Counted from the first letter of the stretch, positions 8,124-17,422 are shown. The stretch: 64,000 nt of DNA from Neobacillus citreus (GCF_018343545.2 NZ_JAGYPE020000001.1:285470-349469), one strand, 5' to 3'. Made by a program: numbers and translations. The notes: generated by a model not told the origin, from the sequence alone.

Positions 8124-9389
8124 ATGAATGAAAACCAAATTCAAGCCATTAAAAATCACACCATTCCACTAAAAGAGGTGAATGACTTCCAGCCTTTAAT
8201 AGAGGAAATCAATCACCAGAAATATGTATTATTAGGAGAATCCTCACACGGGACTTCTGAATTCTATAAGATTCGGTCGGAGCTTACAAAAAAGTTAATC
8301 CAAGAAAAAGGATTCACTTTTATTGCAGTTGAAGGTGATTGGCCGGCCTGCCAACAGGTTAACCGCTATATCAAAGGTTATGATAACGAATATACCAATG
8401 CCCGCGAGGTATTAGCCGCGTTTAACCGCTGGCCGACATGGATGTGGGCAAATGAAGAAATTATTAGGTTGATTGAATGGTTAAAGGACTACAATCATAA
8501 CCTGCCAACAGACCGACGGATTGGCTTTTATGGAGTCGATGTTTATAGCTTATGGGAATCAATGGACGAAATCATTAAATATCTTGAAAAAACAAATCCT
8601 TCAAGCGTCGAAGCAGCAAAAAAGGCATTCGCCTGCTTTGAACCCTTTAATCGCGAGGGGCAAATGTACGGGGTATCGGCTTCCTTTTATGCAGAAGACT
8701 GCCATGATGAGGTCATTAACCTTCTGACAGATATTGTGACAAACAAAAAGAAATATTCAAGCTCCGAAGAAGGCCAATTAAACCTGGAAGTTAACGCAAT
8801 CGTCACAGCTAACGCCGAAAACTATTACCGGACGATGGTCGTAAATGATAATGAGTCTTGGAATATCCGCGACAGGCATATGGTGGAGGTCATTACCAAA
8901 ATCGGTTCCTATAATGGTAAAAACGCAAAAGGCATCATTTGGGAGCACAATACCCATGTCGGTGACGCACGAGCGACGGACATGGCGGATGAAGGACTTG
9001 TGAATGTTGGGCAGCTATTAAGGGAACAGGAAGGACAGGAAAATGTCTATATTGTCGGATTTGGCACCCATCGCGGGACCGTTATTGCAGCAGATTCATG
9101 GGGTGTAGATTTTAAAAGAATGATTGTTCCTCCCGCCCAAAAAGGTAGCTGGGAGGACCTGATGCACGAAGCCGGAAATCACGACAAGCTGATTCTTTTC
9201 AACGAAACCATTCGGCAGCATTTTTCCAGCAGGATTGGCCACCGTGCAATCGGAGTTGTTTACGATCCCAGGTATGAACACTTTGGAAACTATGTACCAT
9301 CAGTAATAGCGGAACGATATGACGCCTTTATCTATATAGATTCTACAACCGCACTTGAGCCGCTCGCGGTCGAAACAGTGTTTGTATAA
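8124..9389 (+). CDS. Erythromycin esterase family protein
   Basis: At 421 residues this has the length and motifs of the Ere/succinoglycan-biosynthesis (PF05139) family: GESSHGTSEFYKIRSEL near 38-54, AVEGDWPACQQVNRYI near 72-87, RRIGFYGVDVYSLWES, IIWEHNTHVGDAR near 272-284 with the catalytic-type histidine, and FGTHRGTVIAA. Ere enzymes open the macrolide lactone ring, but most chromosomal Bacillus homologues are uncharacterised, so resistance should not be assumed. The start follows TGGAG by 9 bases. Confidence 0.85.
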   Translation: MNENQIQAIKNHTIPLKEVNDFQPLIEEINHQKYVLLGESSHGTSEFYKIRSELTKKLIQEKGFTFIAVEGDWPACQQVNRYIKGYDNEYTNAREVLAAFNRWPTWMWANEEIIRLIEWLKDYNHNLPTDRRIGFYGVDVYSLWESMDEIIKYLEKTNPSSVEAAKKAFACFEPFNREGQMYGVSASFYAEDCHDEVINLLTDIVTNKKKYSSSEEGQLNLEVNAIVTANAENYYRTMVVNDNESWNIRDRHMVEVITKIGSYNGKNAKGIIWEHNTHVGDARATDMADEGLVNVGQLLREQEGQENVYIVGFGTHRGTVIAADSWGVDFKRMIVPPAQKGSWEDLMHEAGNHDKLILFNETIRQHFSSRIGHRAIGVVYDPRYEHFGNYVPSVIAERYDAFIYIDSTTALEPLAVETVFV

Positions 9390-9390
9390 T

Positions 9391-9420
9391 AAAAAGCCGC
9401 TCACAACTGAGCGGCTCTTT
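9391..9420. terminator. Bidirectional terminator between convergent genes
   Basis: AGCCGCTCA (9395-9403) pairs with TGAGCGGCT (9408-9416) around a four-base loop, flanked by A and T runs. It serves the esterase-like gene on the plus strand and kduD on the minus strand. Confidence 0.85.
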
Positions 9421-9434
9421 ATATAGTCTCGATA

Positions 9435-10217
9435 TTATCTTGCTAACCAGCCGCCATCAATCGCCAGGATATGGCCATTCATATAATTAGAGGCGTCACT
9501 TGCAAGGAATACTACTACGCCCATCAAGTCAGATGGGTCTGCCCAACGTGCGGCCGGGATGCGGGAGAGAATCTCGGCGTTGCGTTTTTCATCCGCCCGA
9601 ATTGGCGCTGTGTTGTCTGTCGCAATATATCCTGGTGCAATCGCATTAATTTGAATATTATATTCTGCAAGTTCGTTGGCAAACGCCTTCGTCAGACCGG
9701 CAACAGCATGTTTGCTGGCTGTATAAGGAGGAACGAACTTGCCTCCCTGGAATGACAGCATGGAGGCAATATTGATAATCTTTCCGGATCTTTGCTTCAC
9801 CATGACCTTTGCCACTTCCTGACTGAGCAAGTAGATGGAATTAAGATTGATTTCCATTACGGCATCCCAATCCTCTTCCTTATACTCGAGGATAGGAGCA
9901 CGGCGGATAGTACCGGCGTTATTCACCAGAATATCAATCCTGCCATATTCATTCATACATTCTGCAGCTGCCTGCTTAACCTTTGCCCTGTCGCTTAAGT
10001 CCGCCTGGAAAAAGACCGCACGCTGTCCAGTTTCTTCGATTAGCTTCTTTGTTTCATTCCAATCCTCACTGCGGGACACCACAAAAAGATCTGCCCCGGC
10101 TTTTGCAAGGGCAACGGCGTATGCCTGACCAAGTCCCTTGTTGCCCCCTGTAACGATGGCGACTTTTCCTGCTAGATTGAAAAAATCAAGGGAAAAGGAT
10201 CTTAGATTATTCGTCAT
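9435..10217 (-). CDS. kduD: 2-dehydro-3-deoxy-D-gluconate 5-dehydrogenase
   Basis: This is a 260-residue short-chain dehydrogenase. It has the NAD-binding TGGNKGLGQAYA (about 23-34), NNAGT, the catalytic serine in NIASMLSFQGG and the YTASKHA tyrosine-lysine pair, and ends IDGGWLAR like other KduD proteins. KduD reduces 5-keto-2-deoxy-gluconate-type intermediates to 2-keto-3-deoxygluconate during pectin or unsaturated uronate breakdown. It starts after GGAGG and lies 44 bases behind kduI, sharing its promoter. Confidence 0.93.
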   Translation of the reverse strand: MTNNLRSFSLDFFNLAGKVAIVTGGNKGLGQAYAVALAKAGADLFVVSRSEDWNETKKLIEETGQRAVFFQADLSDRAKVKQAAAECMNEYGRIDILVNNAGTIRRAPILEYKEEDWDAVMEINLNSIYLLSQEVAKVMVKQRSGKIINIASMLSFQGGKFVPPYTASKHAVAGLTKAFANELAEYNIQINAIAPGYIATDNTAPIRADEKRNAEILSRIPAARWADPSDLMGVVVFLASDASNYMNGHILAIDGGWLAR

Positions 10218-10261
10218 GTCATTAGCCTCCGCTTTTTTATATTTTCATACTGCCGTAAAAA

Positions 10262-11092
10262 CTAGCGCAAATCTTCCATTTTCACAAAATCCATATCAGT
10301 GTAGGTGATATTTTCACCGCACATCCCCCAAATAAATGTATAGTTACTTGTGGCTGTACCTGTATGAATAGACCAGCTAGGAGAAATGGCCGCCTGCTCG
10401 TTTTTCAACACTAAGTGTCTTGTTTCATCCGGTTTACCCATAAAGTGGAAAACTCGTGTTTCAGATTCCATATCAAAGTACAGGTAGACTTCCATTCTCC
10501 GTTCATGGGTGTGGCATGGCATGGTATTCCAAACACTGCCCGGCGCAAGCATCGTCAATCCCATTTGCAGCTGGCAGGACTCGCAAACATTCGGGTGGAC
10601 ATACTGATAAATTTTCCGTTCATTTAATGTGCCACGCTCGCCCGTTTCAAGGGGAACAATCTTGTTAATATCAATTTTGACTGTAGGATAGGTATGATGT
10701 GCTGGAGTCGAGTTGATATAGAATTTGGCCGGATTGTTTGCATCATTGGAACGGAACAGGACTTCCTTTGTTCCCTTGCCGACATACAGGCCATCTCTTC
10801 CCTGCATCTCATATTCCACGCCATCCAGAATAACCGCACCATCGCCGCCGATGTTGATAATTCCCAGCTCACGGCGTTCAAGGAAATACTCCACGCCAAG
10901 CTCTTTATCCAATTTGATTGTCAATTCTTGCTCAGCAGGAGTGACCCCTCCAAAAATCATCCGGTCATTATGTGTATAGGTTAAGTGGACCTGCCCAAGC
11001 TCAAATAGGGTTTCCACTAAAAACTCCCTTCTTAATTCTTCCGTTGTGTATTTCTTCATATCCTCAGGGTGAATTGCATAACGAGTTTCCAT
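10262..11092 (-). CDS. kduI: 5-dehydro-4-deoxy-D-glucuronate isomerase
   Basis: The 276-residue protein matches KduI in length and motifs: METRYAIHPEDMKKYTTEEL start, FFGGVTP-like IFGGVTPAEQEL, FYINSTPAHHTYPT, and the zinc-site MPCHTHERRMEVYLYF near 191-206 with its histidines and glutamate. KduI isomerises 5-keto-4-deoxyuronate to 3-deoxy-D-glycero-2,5-hexodiulosonate, the step before KduD. AAGGAG precedes the ATG. It is the first gene of a two-gene operon. The genes for the lyases and KDG kinase/aldolase are not in the window. Confidence 0.95.
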   Translation of the reverse strand: METRYAIHPEDMKKYTTEELRREFLVETLFELGQVHLTYTHNDRMIFGGVTPAEQELTIKLDKELGVEYFLERRELGIINIGGDGAVILDGVEYEMQGRDGLYVGKGTKEVLFRSNDANNPAKFYINSTPAHHTYPTVKIDINKIVPLETGERGTLNERKIYQYVHPNVCESCQLQMGLTMLAPGSVWNTMPCHTHERRMEVYLYFDMESETRVFHFMGKPDETRHLVLKNEQAAISPSWSIHTGTATSNYTFIWGMCGENITYTDMDFVKMEDLR

Positions 11093-11127
11093 TATTCATT
11101 ACTCCTTCATGAAAAATTTATTGTTTC

Positions 11128-11158
11128 AAAACCTGCCGACTATTTGCCGGCAGGTTTT
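11128..11158 (-). other. Stable hairpin in the kduI leader, terminator-like
   Basis: AAAACCTGCCG (11128-11138) pairs perfectly with CGGCAGGTTTT (11148-11158). It lies between the predicted kduI promoter and its ribosome binding site, so it is transcribed in the leader. It could attenuate or stabilise the transcript. It might instead end a transcript arriving from the TauE/SafE gene upstream. Confidence 0.6.
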
Positions 11159-11193
11159 GTCAAACGCGGATTCTTCCTACTGTCAAGTTGATT

Positions 11194-11207
11194 TGCAAAC
11201 GTTAACA
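11194..11207. promoter_or_regulatory. LacI-type operator O1 of kduI-kduD
   Basis: TGCAAACGTTAACA differs at two positions from the perfect palindrome at 11260-11273. It lies just downstream of the predicted transcription start. KdgR-like LacI-family repressors use operators of this type (inference). Confidence 0.65.
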
Positions 11208-11223
11208 TTTACCGTTTATCTAT

Positions 11224-11252
11224 AGTCTATCAAAACTAGTAATATATGTAAA
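11224..11252 (-). promoter_or_regulatory. Predicted kduI promoter between the two operators
   Basis: TTTACA (11247-11252) and TAGACT (11224-11229) with a 17-base spacer on the minus strand. The promoter is framed by the operators at 11194-11207 and 11260-11273. Confidence 0.55.
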
Positions 11253-11259
11253 CCATTAT

Positions 11260-11273
11260 TGTTAACGTTAACA
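11260..11273. promoter_or_regulatory. LacI-type operator O2 of kduI-kduD
   Basis: TGTTAACGTTAACA is a perfect 14-base palindrome with the central CG step usual for LacI-family sites. Its centre is 66 bases from that of O1, a spacing that would allow a repressor loop over the promoter. Confidence 0.75.
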
Positions 11274-11359
11274 TTTTTCGATTATGTCAATAGAATTCCT
11301 TGCAAAACAAAAAAGAAGCCACCAAAAAATTTGACAGCTCCTAAAGTTTGATTTCCAAA

Positions 11360-12175
11360 TTAGTTTAAGTACATTCGGAATCCAATGATGATAAGCAATA
11401 CGGATAACATTTGAAGGACCACTTTACCTGGTATTTTTTGTGACAAAATTACCCCAAGCTGAGCACCGACCATAACGCCCAATCCTCCCCAGATGATCGT
11501 CATCCAATCAAAACTGCCATAATAAAGATGAAGAAGAACGCCTGCTGATGAGTATATGCATAAGGAAAAGATGGATGTTGATGTTGCCTGGTGAGTAGAT
11601 ACATGAAACAGATAAATTAAAATTGGAACCAGCAGCCAGCCCCCGCCAATTCCCAAATAGCTTGAGAGAATCCCCATTATGAAACCTAAAGGAAGCAGCC
11701 ATTTTGACTGAACAAGAGGAATATCTACTGATTCAATCTCTGCTTTATGTAAAGAAAGACCCTCCCTTTCTCCCTCTAAAATAGCTAGTTTTCTCTTTAA
11801 TGGAACCGAGGAATTTTTCATCATTAAAAATATGCCCAGACAAACTAGAATACTCGCAAAAAGAATATAGAAAAAGTTCGAAGAGTATAATTGCAGCAGC
11901 CAAAAACCGATAAATGAACCAGGTAATGCTGCAAATGCAAGTGTCATTCCCATCCGATAATTTATCTGTCCTTTTCTAGCATACCCTACAACGCCGGATA
12001 TCGCATTGATTAGGACAATTACCAAACCTGAACCAGCTGCAACCTCAGGTTTTAAATGAAAAACCATTAATAGCACCGGTACAAAAATAAACCCGCCGCC
12101 GGCGCCTACAATGGTTCCGTATCCTCCAGCAATGATTCCAATTAGGAGAAGCAGCAGGCCTGTTGAGATATCCAT
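11360..12175 (-). CDS. TauE/SafE family anion exporter
   Basis: This is a 271-residue membrane protein with about eight hydrophobic segments in two repeats, each with a glycine-rich motif (GAGGGFIFVPVLL and GIGGGWLLVPILI). TauE/SafE proteins export sulfite, sulfoacetate or related anions. The start at 12175 is chosen because AAAGGAGG lies 7 bases upstream; a longer frame would run back through a hairpin. It is the last gene behind an acyl-CoA ligase and near an alkylsulfatase, so export of the sulfate or sulfite released there is an attractive inference. Confidence 0.85.
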   Translation of the reverse strand: MDISTGLLLLLIGIIAGGYGTIVGAGGGFIFVPVLLMVFHLKPEVAAGSGLVIVLINAISGVVGYARKGQINYRMGMTLAFAALPGSFIGFWLLQLYSSNFFYILFASILVCLGIFLMMKNSSVPLKRKLAILEGEREGLSLHKAEIESVDIPLVQSKWLLPLGFIMGILSSYLGIGGGWLLVPILIYLFHVSTHQATSTSIFSLCIYSSAGVLLHLYYGSFDWMTIIWGGLGVMVGAQLGVILSQKIPGKVVLQMLSVLLIIIGFRMYLN

Positions 12176-12194
12176 ATTTATGCCTCCTTTAAGA

Positions 12195-12232
12195 ATGAAA
12201 ACTGGGAATAAAAACATATTCCCAGTTTTCAT
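12195..12232 (-). other. Perfect 16-bp intergenic hairpin
   Basis: The arms 12195-12210 and 12217-12232 pair perfectly around a six-base loop, between the ligase stop and the TauE/SafE ribosome binding site. The T-rich tail is weak, so it may be a partial terminator or a processing/stability element that sets the expression ratio in the operon. Confidence 0.65.
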
Positions 12233-12237
12233 ACTAT

Positions 12238-13809
12238 TTAAATGGTTAGTAAACCTTGGGCATACATTTTCTTCAATTCTTTCTTATCAATCTTTCCAAT
12301 TGGCGTAAGTGGGAACTGCTCCTGGAGATAAACCACTTTCGGCACCATATACTTTGAAGTGCGCTCCTTACAGAACTGAATAATATCCTCCTCTGTACAG
12401 CTGCTTCCTGCTCTTGGTGACACAATGACACAGACCGCTTCACCCCAATCCTGATGGGGAACACCAATACACGCACTCATGGCTACTGCCGGATGCTGAT
12501 TGACGACCCGTTCAACTTCTGAGGAATAGACATTCATGCCCCCGGAAATGATCATATCCTTCTTCCGGTCGACAATATAAAGGTATCCATTTTCATCCCA
12601 CTTGCCGATATCTCCCGTGTAGAACCAGCCATCACGAATGGCTTCCTTGGTCTGCTCCGGCCTTTGGTAGTAGCCTACCAGCATGGAAGGTGATTTTACA
12701 ATAATCTCTCCCATCTCGTTTTGTCCCACATCATGGCCGTTATCGTCAATTACTCGAACTTCAGTAAACAAGCACGGTTTGCCGCAGCTTTTCAAAACTT
12801 CCTGGTTATGGTGATAAGCCCAAACATGAGCGCTTTTCGATAATCTGGAAATAACGATATTACACTCTGTCATACCGTATTGCTGGCGCATAATCGGCCC
12901 AAACACTTCGAAGGCTTCCTTAAGTCGCTTGGGTGAAATGGGTGAAGCACCATAAAAGATATTGCGCATGGAACTGACATCATATTCCATGGTTTTCACC
13001 TGGTCGAGAAGTCTGTACAGCATGGTCGGGACCACAAATGTAGTAGTAATCTGATATCTTTTAATGGCCTTGATAAAATGTTCTGCATCAAAAGCACGCA
13101 TGACATAAACATGGACCCCGGAAATCAGGGCTCTCCACAGCAGGGAGCCGCCCGCATGAACGATTGGTGTACTTAACAGCAACCGGTCACGGTCATCTAT
13201 TGGATCCTCCATCGCAGCAGAAAGGATGCCCGCAGCCAAACCTGCCTGGGAATGCATAACGCCCTTCGGTGTACCTGTTGTCCCGCCAGTGTAAGAAAGA
13301 AGCGCGATATCTTCCCCTGCCGATACATGGAAATCCAAATCCTTTTTTTCCACAGGCCATTCGAATTTCATATATTTTTCTGGATAGTCGACACCAAAAC
13401 CTGGAAGCCCAATCACATGAACATTCGGATCATTTGCCTCCTCCAAGTATTCGAGAATGGTCGTAACATGAGGCTTTGTTGCCATGATCACTAATTTCGG
13501 TTTTGCTTCCCGCAAAATAAAGCCAACTTCCCTTGTTCCCAGCTTTTCGCCGAGCGGGACTAAGGTTGCGCCAAGCCGCTGGACAGCAAGCCCAAAGATA
13601 ACCGCTTCTAAGCTATTGGAAATAAGGGTAGCGATATGGGTCCCCCTTCTGGCACCTAAATTGTGTAGATAGGTTGATACAAGCTCTATTTTTTCTAACA
13701 GTTCCCGATAGGTTATCGTTTCCTCAGACGGCAGTAGGGTGACTGCTGGGAGTTCTGCGAATCTCCTTAATCCCTTAAGGAGCAATGCCTGAAAAGTCGT
13801 CTGCTGCAT
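12238..13809 (-). CDS. AMP-dependent acyl-CoA synthetase/ligase
   Basis: The 523-residue enzyme belongs to the adenylate-forming superfamily. It shows the P-loop LLSYTGGTTGTPKGVMHS (about 177-194), the A5 motif QQYGMTE (about 324-330), A7 GWFYTGDIG (about 406-414), A8 YLYIVDRKKDMI, and A10 PLTPIGKIDKKEL near the C-terminus with the catalytic lysine. It would activate a fatty acid with ATP and coenzyme A. It starts 28 bases behind the acyl-CoA dehydrogenase gene after GGAGGG, so the two are one operon. Together they can feed a fatty acid into beta-oxidation, fitting the alkylsulfatase nearby. Confidence 0.9.
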   Translation of the reverse strand: MQQTTFQALLLKGLRRFAELPAVTLLPSEETITYRELLEKIELVSTYLHNLGARRGTHIATLISNSLEAVIFGLAVQRLGATLVPLGEKLGTREVGFILREAKPKLVIMATKPHVTTILEYLEEANDPNVHVIGLPGFGVDYPEKYMKFEWPVEKKDLDFHVSAGEDIALLSYTGGTTGTPKGVMHSQAGLAAGILSAAMEDPIDDRDRLLLSTPIVHAGGSLLWRALISGVHVYVMRAFDAEHFIKAIKRYQITTTFVVPTMLYRLLDQVKTMEYDVSSMRNIFYGASPISPKRLKEAFEVFGPIMRQQYGMTECNIVISRLSKSAHVWAYHHNQEVLKSCGKPCLFTEVRVIDDNGHDVGQNEMGEIIVKSPSMLVGYYQRPEQTKEAIRDGWFYTGDIGKWDENGYLYIVDRKKDMIISGGMNVYSSEVERVVNQHPAVAMSACIGVPHQDWGEAVCVIVSPRAGSSCTEEDIIQFCKERTSKYMVPKVVYLQEQFPLTPIGKIDKKELKKMYAQGLLTI

Positions 13810-13837
13810 AATAAGTGGTCCCTCCTTAAAAATTGAA

Positions 13838-15010
13838 TTAATCCTTCAAAAGTTCCTTGGCAATTGTATTTTTTTGAATTTCCGAAGTTCCGGTCAGGAT
13901 CCGGTACATCCGCGAGCTTCTGTACATTTTTTCAACCGGGTGCCCTTTCACCAAGCCTTGGGAGCCGAATATTTGGATGGCCTTATCGGCGACACGGTTG
14001 TTTACTTCTGATGCAAACAGCTTTGCCATGGAAGCCCCTGCCCGCTCTTCTTCCCCCCGGTCGATTTTTTCAACTACATCGTAAACCATACTTCTTGCCG
14101 CATAGATTTCCGTGGCCATTTCCGCCAACATGTGCTGGATTGCCTGAAATTCACTAATTGGGCGGCCGAATTGAACCCTCTTTTTGGCCTGTTCCACTGC
14201 TAAATCAAGAAGGTGCTGAGCCATTCCTACGAAACTGGCAGCATGAGAGGCGCGATTCGTATTGATTCTCTTTAAGCCTAGCAACAAGCCTCTTCCAGGT
14301 GCACCGATAATATTCGAGGCAGGCACCCGACACTGATTGAAAAGTAATTCAGCATGAATTCGTTCTCCTGAAATCGGGACTTGGATGTTTCCGAGTTCAA
14401 AACCGTCATTAAGCGGTGTCTTTTTATCAACTAGGAAAGCTGTAATTCTAGGTTTCTCGTCTTCTACTAATTCTTTTGCTATGACAATCGCAAAATCAGC
14501 ATAAGGGGCAGCGCTAATAAAATGCTTTTTCCCTGTTAATATGTAGTCATCTCCGTCTCTAACTGCCGTTGTTTCAATGGCAAACGCATCTGAACCGGCA
14601 TTAGGTTCTGTCAGTGCGAAACAGCATCCGATATCTCCGGCAACTACCGGGATGACGTATTTTTCAATTTGCTCTTTTGTAAAGCTTTCGAGCATCTGGC
14701 CGATTCGGAGCGGTCCGCCGATTTCTCCAAGTACCTGGCCCCATAAAACAGCACCGGATCGGGCTAATTCCTCTTTCAACAGGCAAAGCCCTTTTAAGCT
14801 GATCTCCTGGCCTCCATATACCCTTGGCAGGTTAATTCCATAGAATCCTAATTCTATTGATCTTTTTCTGACCCACTTAATTGCCTCCATCGGGATGTCT
14901 TCTTCCGCATTCAGGCACTGCTCTTGTTCATATGGAAGTAATTCATTTTGGATGAAATTGCGCAATTCTTCATGAAGTGATTTCAAGTCTTCTCCCACAG
15001 TCATTAACAT
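13838..15010 (-). CDS. Acyl-CoA dehydrogenase
   Basis: The 390-residue flavoenzyme carries CCFALTEPNAGSDAFAIETT near 125-144, FISAAPYADFAIV, and the C-terminal signature IQIFGSQGLVKGHPVEKMYR then RMYRILTGTSEIQ. It catalyses the first oxidation of an acyl-CoA and passes electrons to ETF. The ATG at 15010 follows AAGGGA. It is the first gene of the ACAD-ligase unit, preceded by an AT-rich promoter region holding an inverted repeat (15083-15118). Chain-length preference cannot be read here. Confidence 0.92.
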   Translation of the reverse strand: MLMTVGEDLKSLHEELRNFIQNELLPYEQEQCLNAEEDIPMEAIKWVRKRSIELGFYGINLPRVYGGQEISLKGLCLLKEELARSGAVLWGQVLGEIGGPLRIGQMLESFTKEQIEKYVIPVVAGDIGCCFALTEPNAGSDAFAIETTAVRDGDDYILTGKKHFISAAPYADFAIVIAKELVEDEKPRITAFLVDKKTPLNDGFELGNIQVPISGERIHAELLFNQCRVPASNIIGAPGRGLLLGLKRINTNRASHAASFVGMAQHLLDLAVEQAKKRVQFGRPISEFQAIQHMLAEMATEIYAARSMVYDVVEKIDRGEEERAGASMAKLFASEVNNRVADKAIQIFGSQGLVKGHPVEKMYRSSRMYRILTGTSEIQKNTIAKELLKD

Positions 15011-15082
15011 TTACGTCCCTTCTTTCAGAAAAAATTTAACTTAATATTTTAAATCTTAAATTAATTATATTTATAAATTATT

Positions 15083-15118
15083 TTTAAGTAAAATAACCAT
15101 TTATTATATTTACTTAAA
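15083..15118. promoter_or_regulatory. Inverted repeat TTTAAGTAAA / TTTACTTAAA upstream of the ACAD operon
   Basis: Two perfect 10-base inverted arms (15083-15092 and 15109-15118) lie between the LysR regulator gene and the acyl-CoA dehydrogenase gene. The same arm occurs before the alkylsulfatase gene (19826-19835). They may be sites for the local LysR regulator. The AT-rich setting raises the chance of coincidence. Confidence 0.45.
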
Positions 15119-15168
15119 TAAAAATTATATAAAATATAAAAAAATAGCTCCCTATTTTTAATAGGAAA

Positions 15169-16077
15169 CTAATATTTTAAGGTCGTAGTGTATACTTCAA
15201 GACATTTAATAAACTCTTTAGCTGCTTTAGAAAAGTGCTGTTTCTTTGAGCGCACATATCCTAGTTCCATTAAATCATGATGAAAATTCGTCAATGGAAT
15301 TGGCACAAGCTCACCGCTAAGGTAATACGGGTCGCTGTTAATCCCGATTTCATAAGAAAGGGTAATCGCCAAGCCTTCCGCAACTGTTTTCTTAATCACT
15401 TCTGTATTATTGGTTAAAAACAAAACATCCAGTTCTCCGTATTTTGCGAAAAAATCATCGAGATAAGCTTTCATATTAGGCCCATTGTAAAAAACCAGCG
15501 TTTGATCCTGCAGTTCTTGTGGTGTGATACTTTTTTTGCCGGCTAAGGGGGAGTTCCTGCCTACAGTTACAACCACCTTTGCTTCCATCAGTTTGCAAAA
15601 CTCCAGTTCGTCCTCTCTAGGGTTTTCTTTAGGCATATTTAACAACCCGATGTCTATTTTATTTTGAAGAACATCGTGGATAATTTCTTGGCCGCCTTTT
15701 TCATCAATGACAATTCTTACTTCGGGATACTTTTTCTTAAATAAAGCCAACGATTTGGGCAGGACTGTCAGAAACAGGCCCTGTGTAGAGGATAGGCGCA
15801 ATTCTTTTTCAATTGTGTCCGAATGTGCTTGGGCGCTGTCCTTCATTTCCTCAAGCTTACTCATTACCTCATAGGCTTTTTGTATGATGTCCATGCCTTC
15901 TTCAGTCGGAATCGTCCCCAATCTCGACCGTTTGAAAATCTTGATTCCTAATTCTTTTTCAAGGCTCGTAATCGCCATACTGATACCGGCCTGGGAAATA
16001 TGAAGACTTTCCGAGGCGGTAGAAATCGAACGTGTTTCGGCAACTTTAATGATATATTCCAATTGTTCAATATTCAT
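15169..16077 (-). CDS. LysR-type transcriptional regulator
   Basis: The 302-residue protein begins MNIEQLEYIIKVAETRS and has the N-terminal winged helix with SISTASESLHISQAGISMAI (about 17-36), followed by a two-lobe effector domain (about 90-300). It starts at 16077, because AGAAGGGG lies upstream; an upstream in-frame ATG has no site. Placed between the acyl-CoA dehydrogenase and the MFS transporter genes of the alkylsulfatase cluster, it is the likely regulator, responding perhaps to alkyl sulfate or fatty acid (inference). Confidence 0.92.
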   Translation of the reverse strand: MNIEQLEYIIKVAETRSISTASESLHISQAGISMAITSLEKELGIKIFKRSRLGTIPTEEGMDIIQKAYEVMSKLEEMKDSAQAHSDTIEKELRLSSTQGLFLTVLPKSLALFKKKYPEVRIVIDEKGGQEIIHDVLQNKIDIGLLNMPKENPREDELEFCKLMEAKVVVTVGRNSPLAGKKSITPQELQDQTLVFYNGPNMKAYLDDFFAKYGELDVLFLTNNTEVIKKTVAEGLAITLSYEIGINSDPYYLSGELVPIPLTNFHHDLMELGYVRSKKQHFSKAAKEFIKCLEVYTTTLKY

Positions 16078-16180
16078 GGATGATTCCCCTTCTGTTTCTC
16101 TTTCTAGAATCATACCGCGAATTGTAAGCCCATTCAATCAAAGAGTTTAAGCATAGCCTGATGGATTTGGCTTAATAGAA

Positions 16181-17416
16181 TTAAATAGCCGCCGTTTCAT
16201 TTTCAACTTCCTTTGATGATTGTGAAGCATTATTTTTAATCGAAATGACAATAACCATAGCTAGTAGCGCTGAAATGACTAAAAACCAGAAAGCCGCATT
16301 ATAGGAGCCTTTAAATAAACTAATGATCAAGCCAATTGCTGTTGGAGAAACCGCGCCGGCAATTTGACCTGCAAAAGTGACAACACCAGAGACCGAACCG
16401 GTAAGTTCCTTTGGTGAATATTTGATAATAATCGTATAAAGAACGGTTCCAAAAAACGAAAGAGCGATGGAATTTAACGTAAGATACGTAATAAACTGTG
16501 CGACTGACGTAGCATTTGCCATAAAGTATAAGAAAATTGCACATAAAAGTGCACCGGCAGCGGCCAAGTATTTCTCACGGCCGACCATCAATTTATCCAG
16601 TACCAATCCGCTCACATTAAACATAAAGAACCCAAGAATGTAAGGGATAGCCAGTAAACTGCCGGCATGAACTAAATCCACTCCTTTTTCCTTTACCAGG
16701 TAGATTGGCATCCATGTAATCAATCCATAGTTAATAATATTAAATAAAAATTTAAAAGAGATGAGTTTCCATATGTTATCTATTTTTAATAACTGCTTTA
16801 AAGGAACCTTTTTTCGCGCTTGGATGACGTTTGTTTTCTGTACTTTTTTAGGCTTTAAGATAAACCAAAATCCAATAGCAACAATCATCCCCAAAATACC
16901 TGCGACAGAAAACATGCCTCTCCATCCAAATGCAGCAATCATCGCAGCAGCAAGGGCTGTACCTAGGATTCCACCTATATTTTGCGCAGATAGGAAAAAG
17001 GAATTGGCCCGGCCGCGTTCTTCTTGAGGAAAGTTATCCCGGATGGTTGACATACTGGCCGGATAAAAAGGGCCCTCTCCCAATCCGAAAATGAATCGAA
17101 TGAATAATAAAGATACAAAGGACCAAGCGAATCCAGTCATTAAGGTAAACAAAGACCAGCCAAACAGGGATAATGTAATCATGACTCTCGCACCGTACTT
17201 GTCCGTCATCCATCCGCCAAGCGGCTGCATGAGCGAGTAACTGATGAAAAATATACTGATCAACAAACCAGTCTGAGAGGTATTTAGGTGAAACTCATCG
17301 CCAATTGGGATTACCGCAACGTTAATGGCGACACGGTCAAAAAAGCTTAAAACCATTCCTACAAATAAAAGACCGCTTATGATTATTTTCCGTTTTTTAC
17401 TAGCATACATCTCCAT
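16181..17416 (-). CDS. MFS transporter, anion:cation symporter-like
   Basis: The protein of about 411 residues has 12 hydrophobic segments. Family motifs are DRVAINVAVIPIGDEF in TM1, LGGWMTDKYGARVMI in the 2-3 loop and FIFGLGEGPFYPASMSTIRD in TM4, typical of the ACS (GudP/ExuT/phthalate) family that imports organic anions with protons. I favour ATG 17416, 9 bases after GGAG; a GTG at 17422 is possible. It lies between the LysR gene and the alkylsulfatase gene, so uptake of an organic sulfate or its product is plausible but unproven. Confidence 0.87.
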   Translation of the reverse strand: MEMYASKKRKIIISGLLFVGMVLSFFDRVAINVAVIPIGDEFHLNTSQTGLLISIFFISYSLMQPLGGWMTDKYGARVMITLSLFGWSLFTLMTGFAWSFVSLLFIRFIFGLGEGPFYPASMSTIRDNFPQEERGRANSFFLSAQNIGGILGTALAAAMIAAFGWRGMFSVAGILGMIVAIGFWFILKPKKVQKTNVIQARKKVPLKQLLKIDNIWKLISFKFLFNIINYGLITWMPIYLVKEKGVDLVHAGSLLAIPYILGFFMFNVSGLVLDKLMVGREKYLAAAGALLCAIFLYFMANATSVAQFITYLTLNSIALSFFGTVLYTIIIKYSPKELTGSVSGVVTFAGQIAGAVSPTAIGLIISLFKGSYNAAFWFLVISALLAMVIVISIKNNASQSSKEVENETAAI

Positions 17417-17422
17417 TTCCAC

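Noticed and set aside
8124..9389. Macrolide resistance as the function
   Set aside because: Family membership alone does not show erythromycin hydrolysis; chromosomal Bacillus homologues are mostly uncharacterised.
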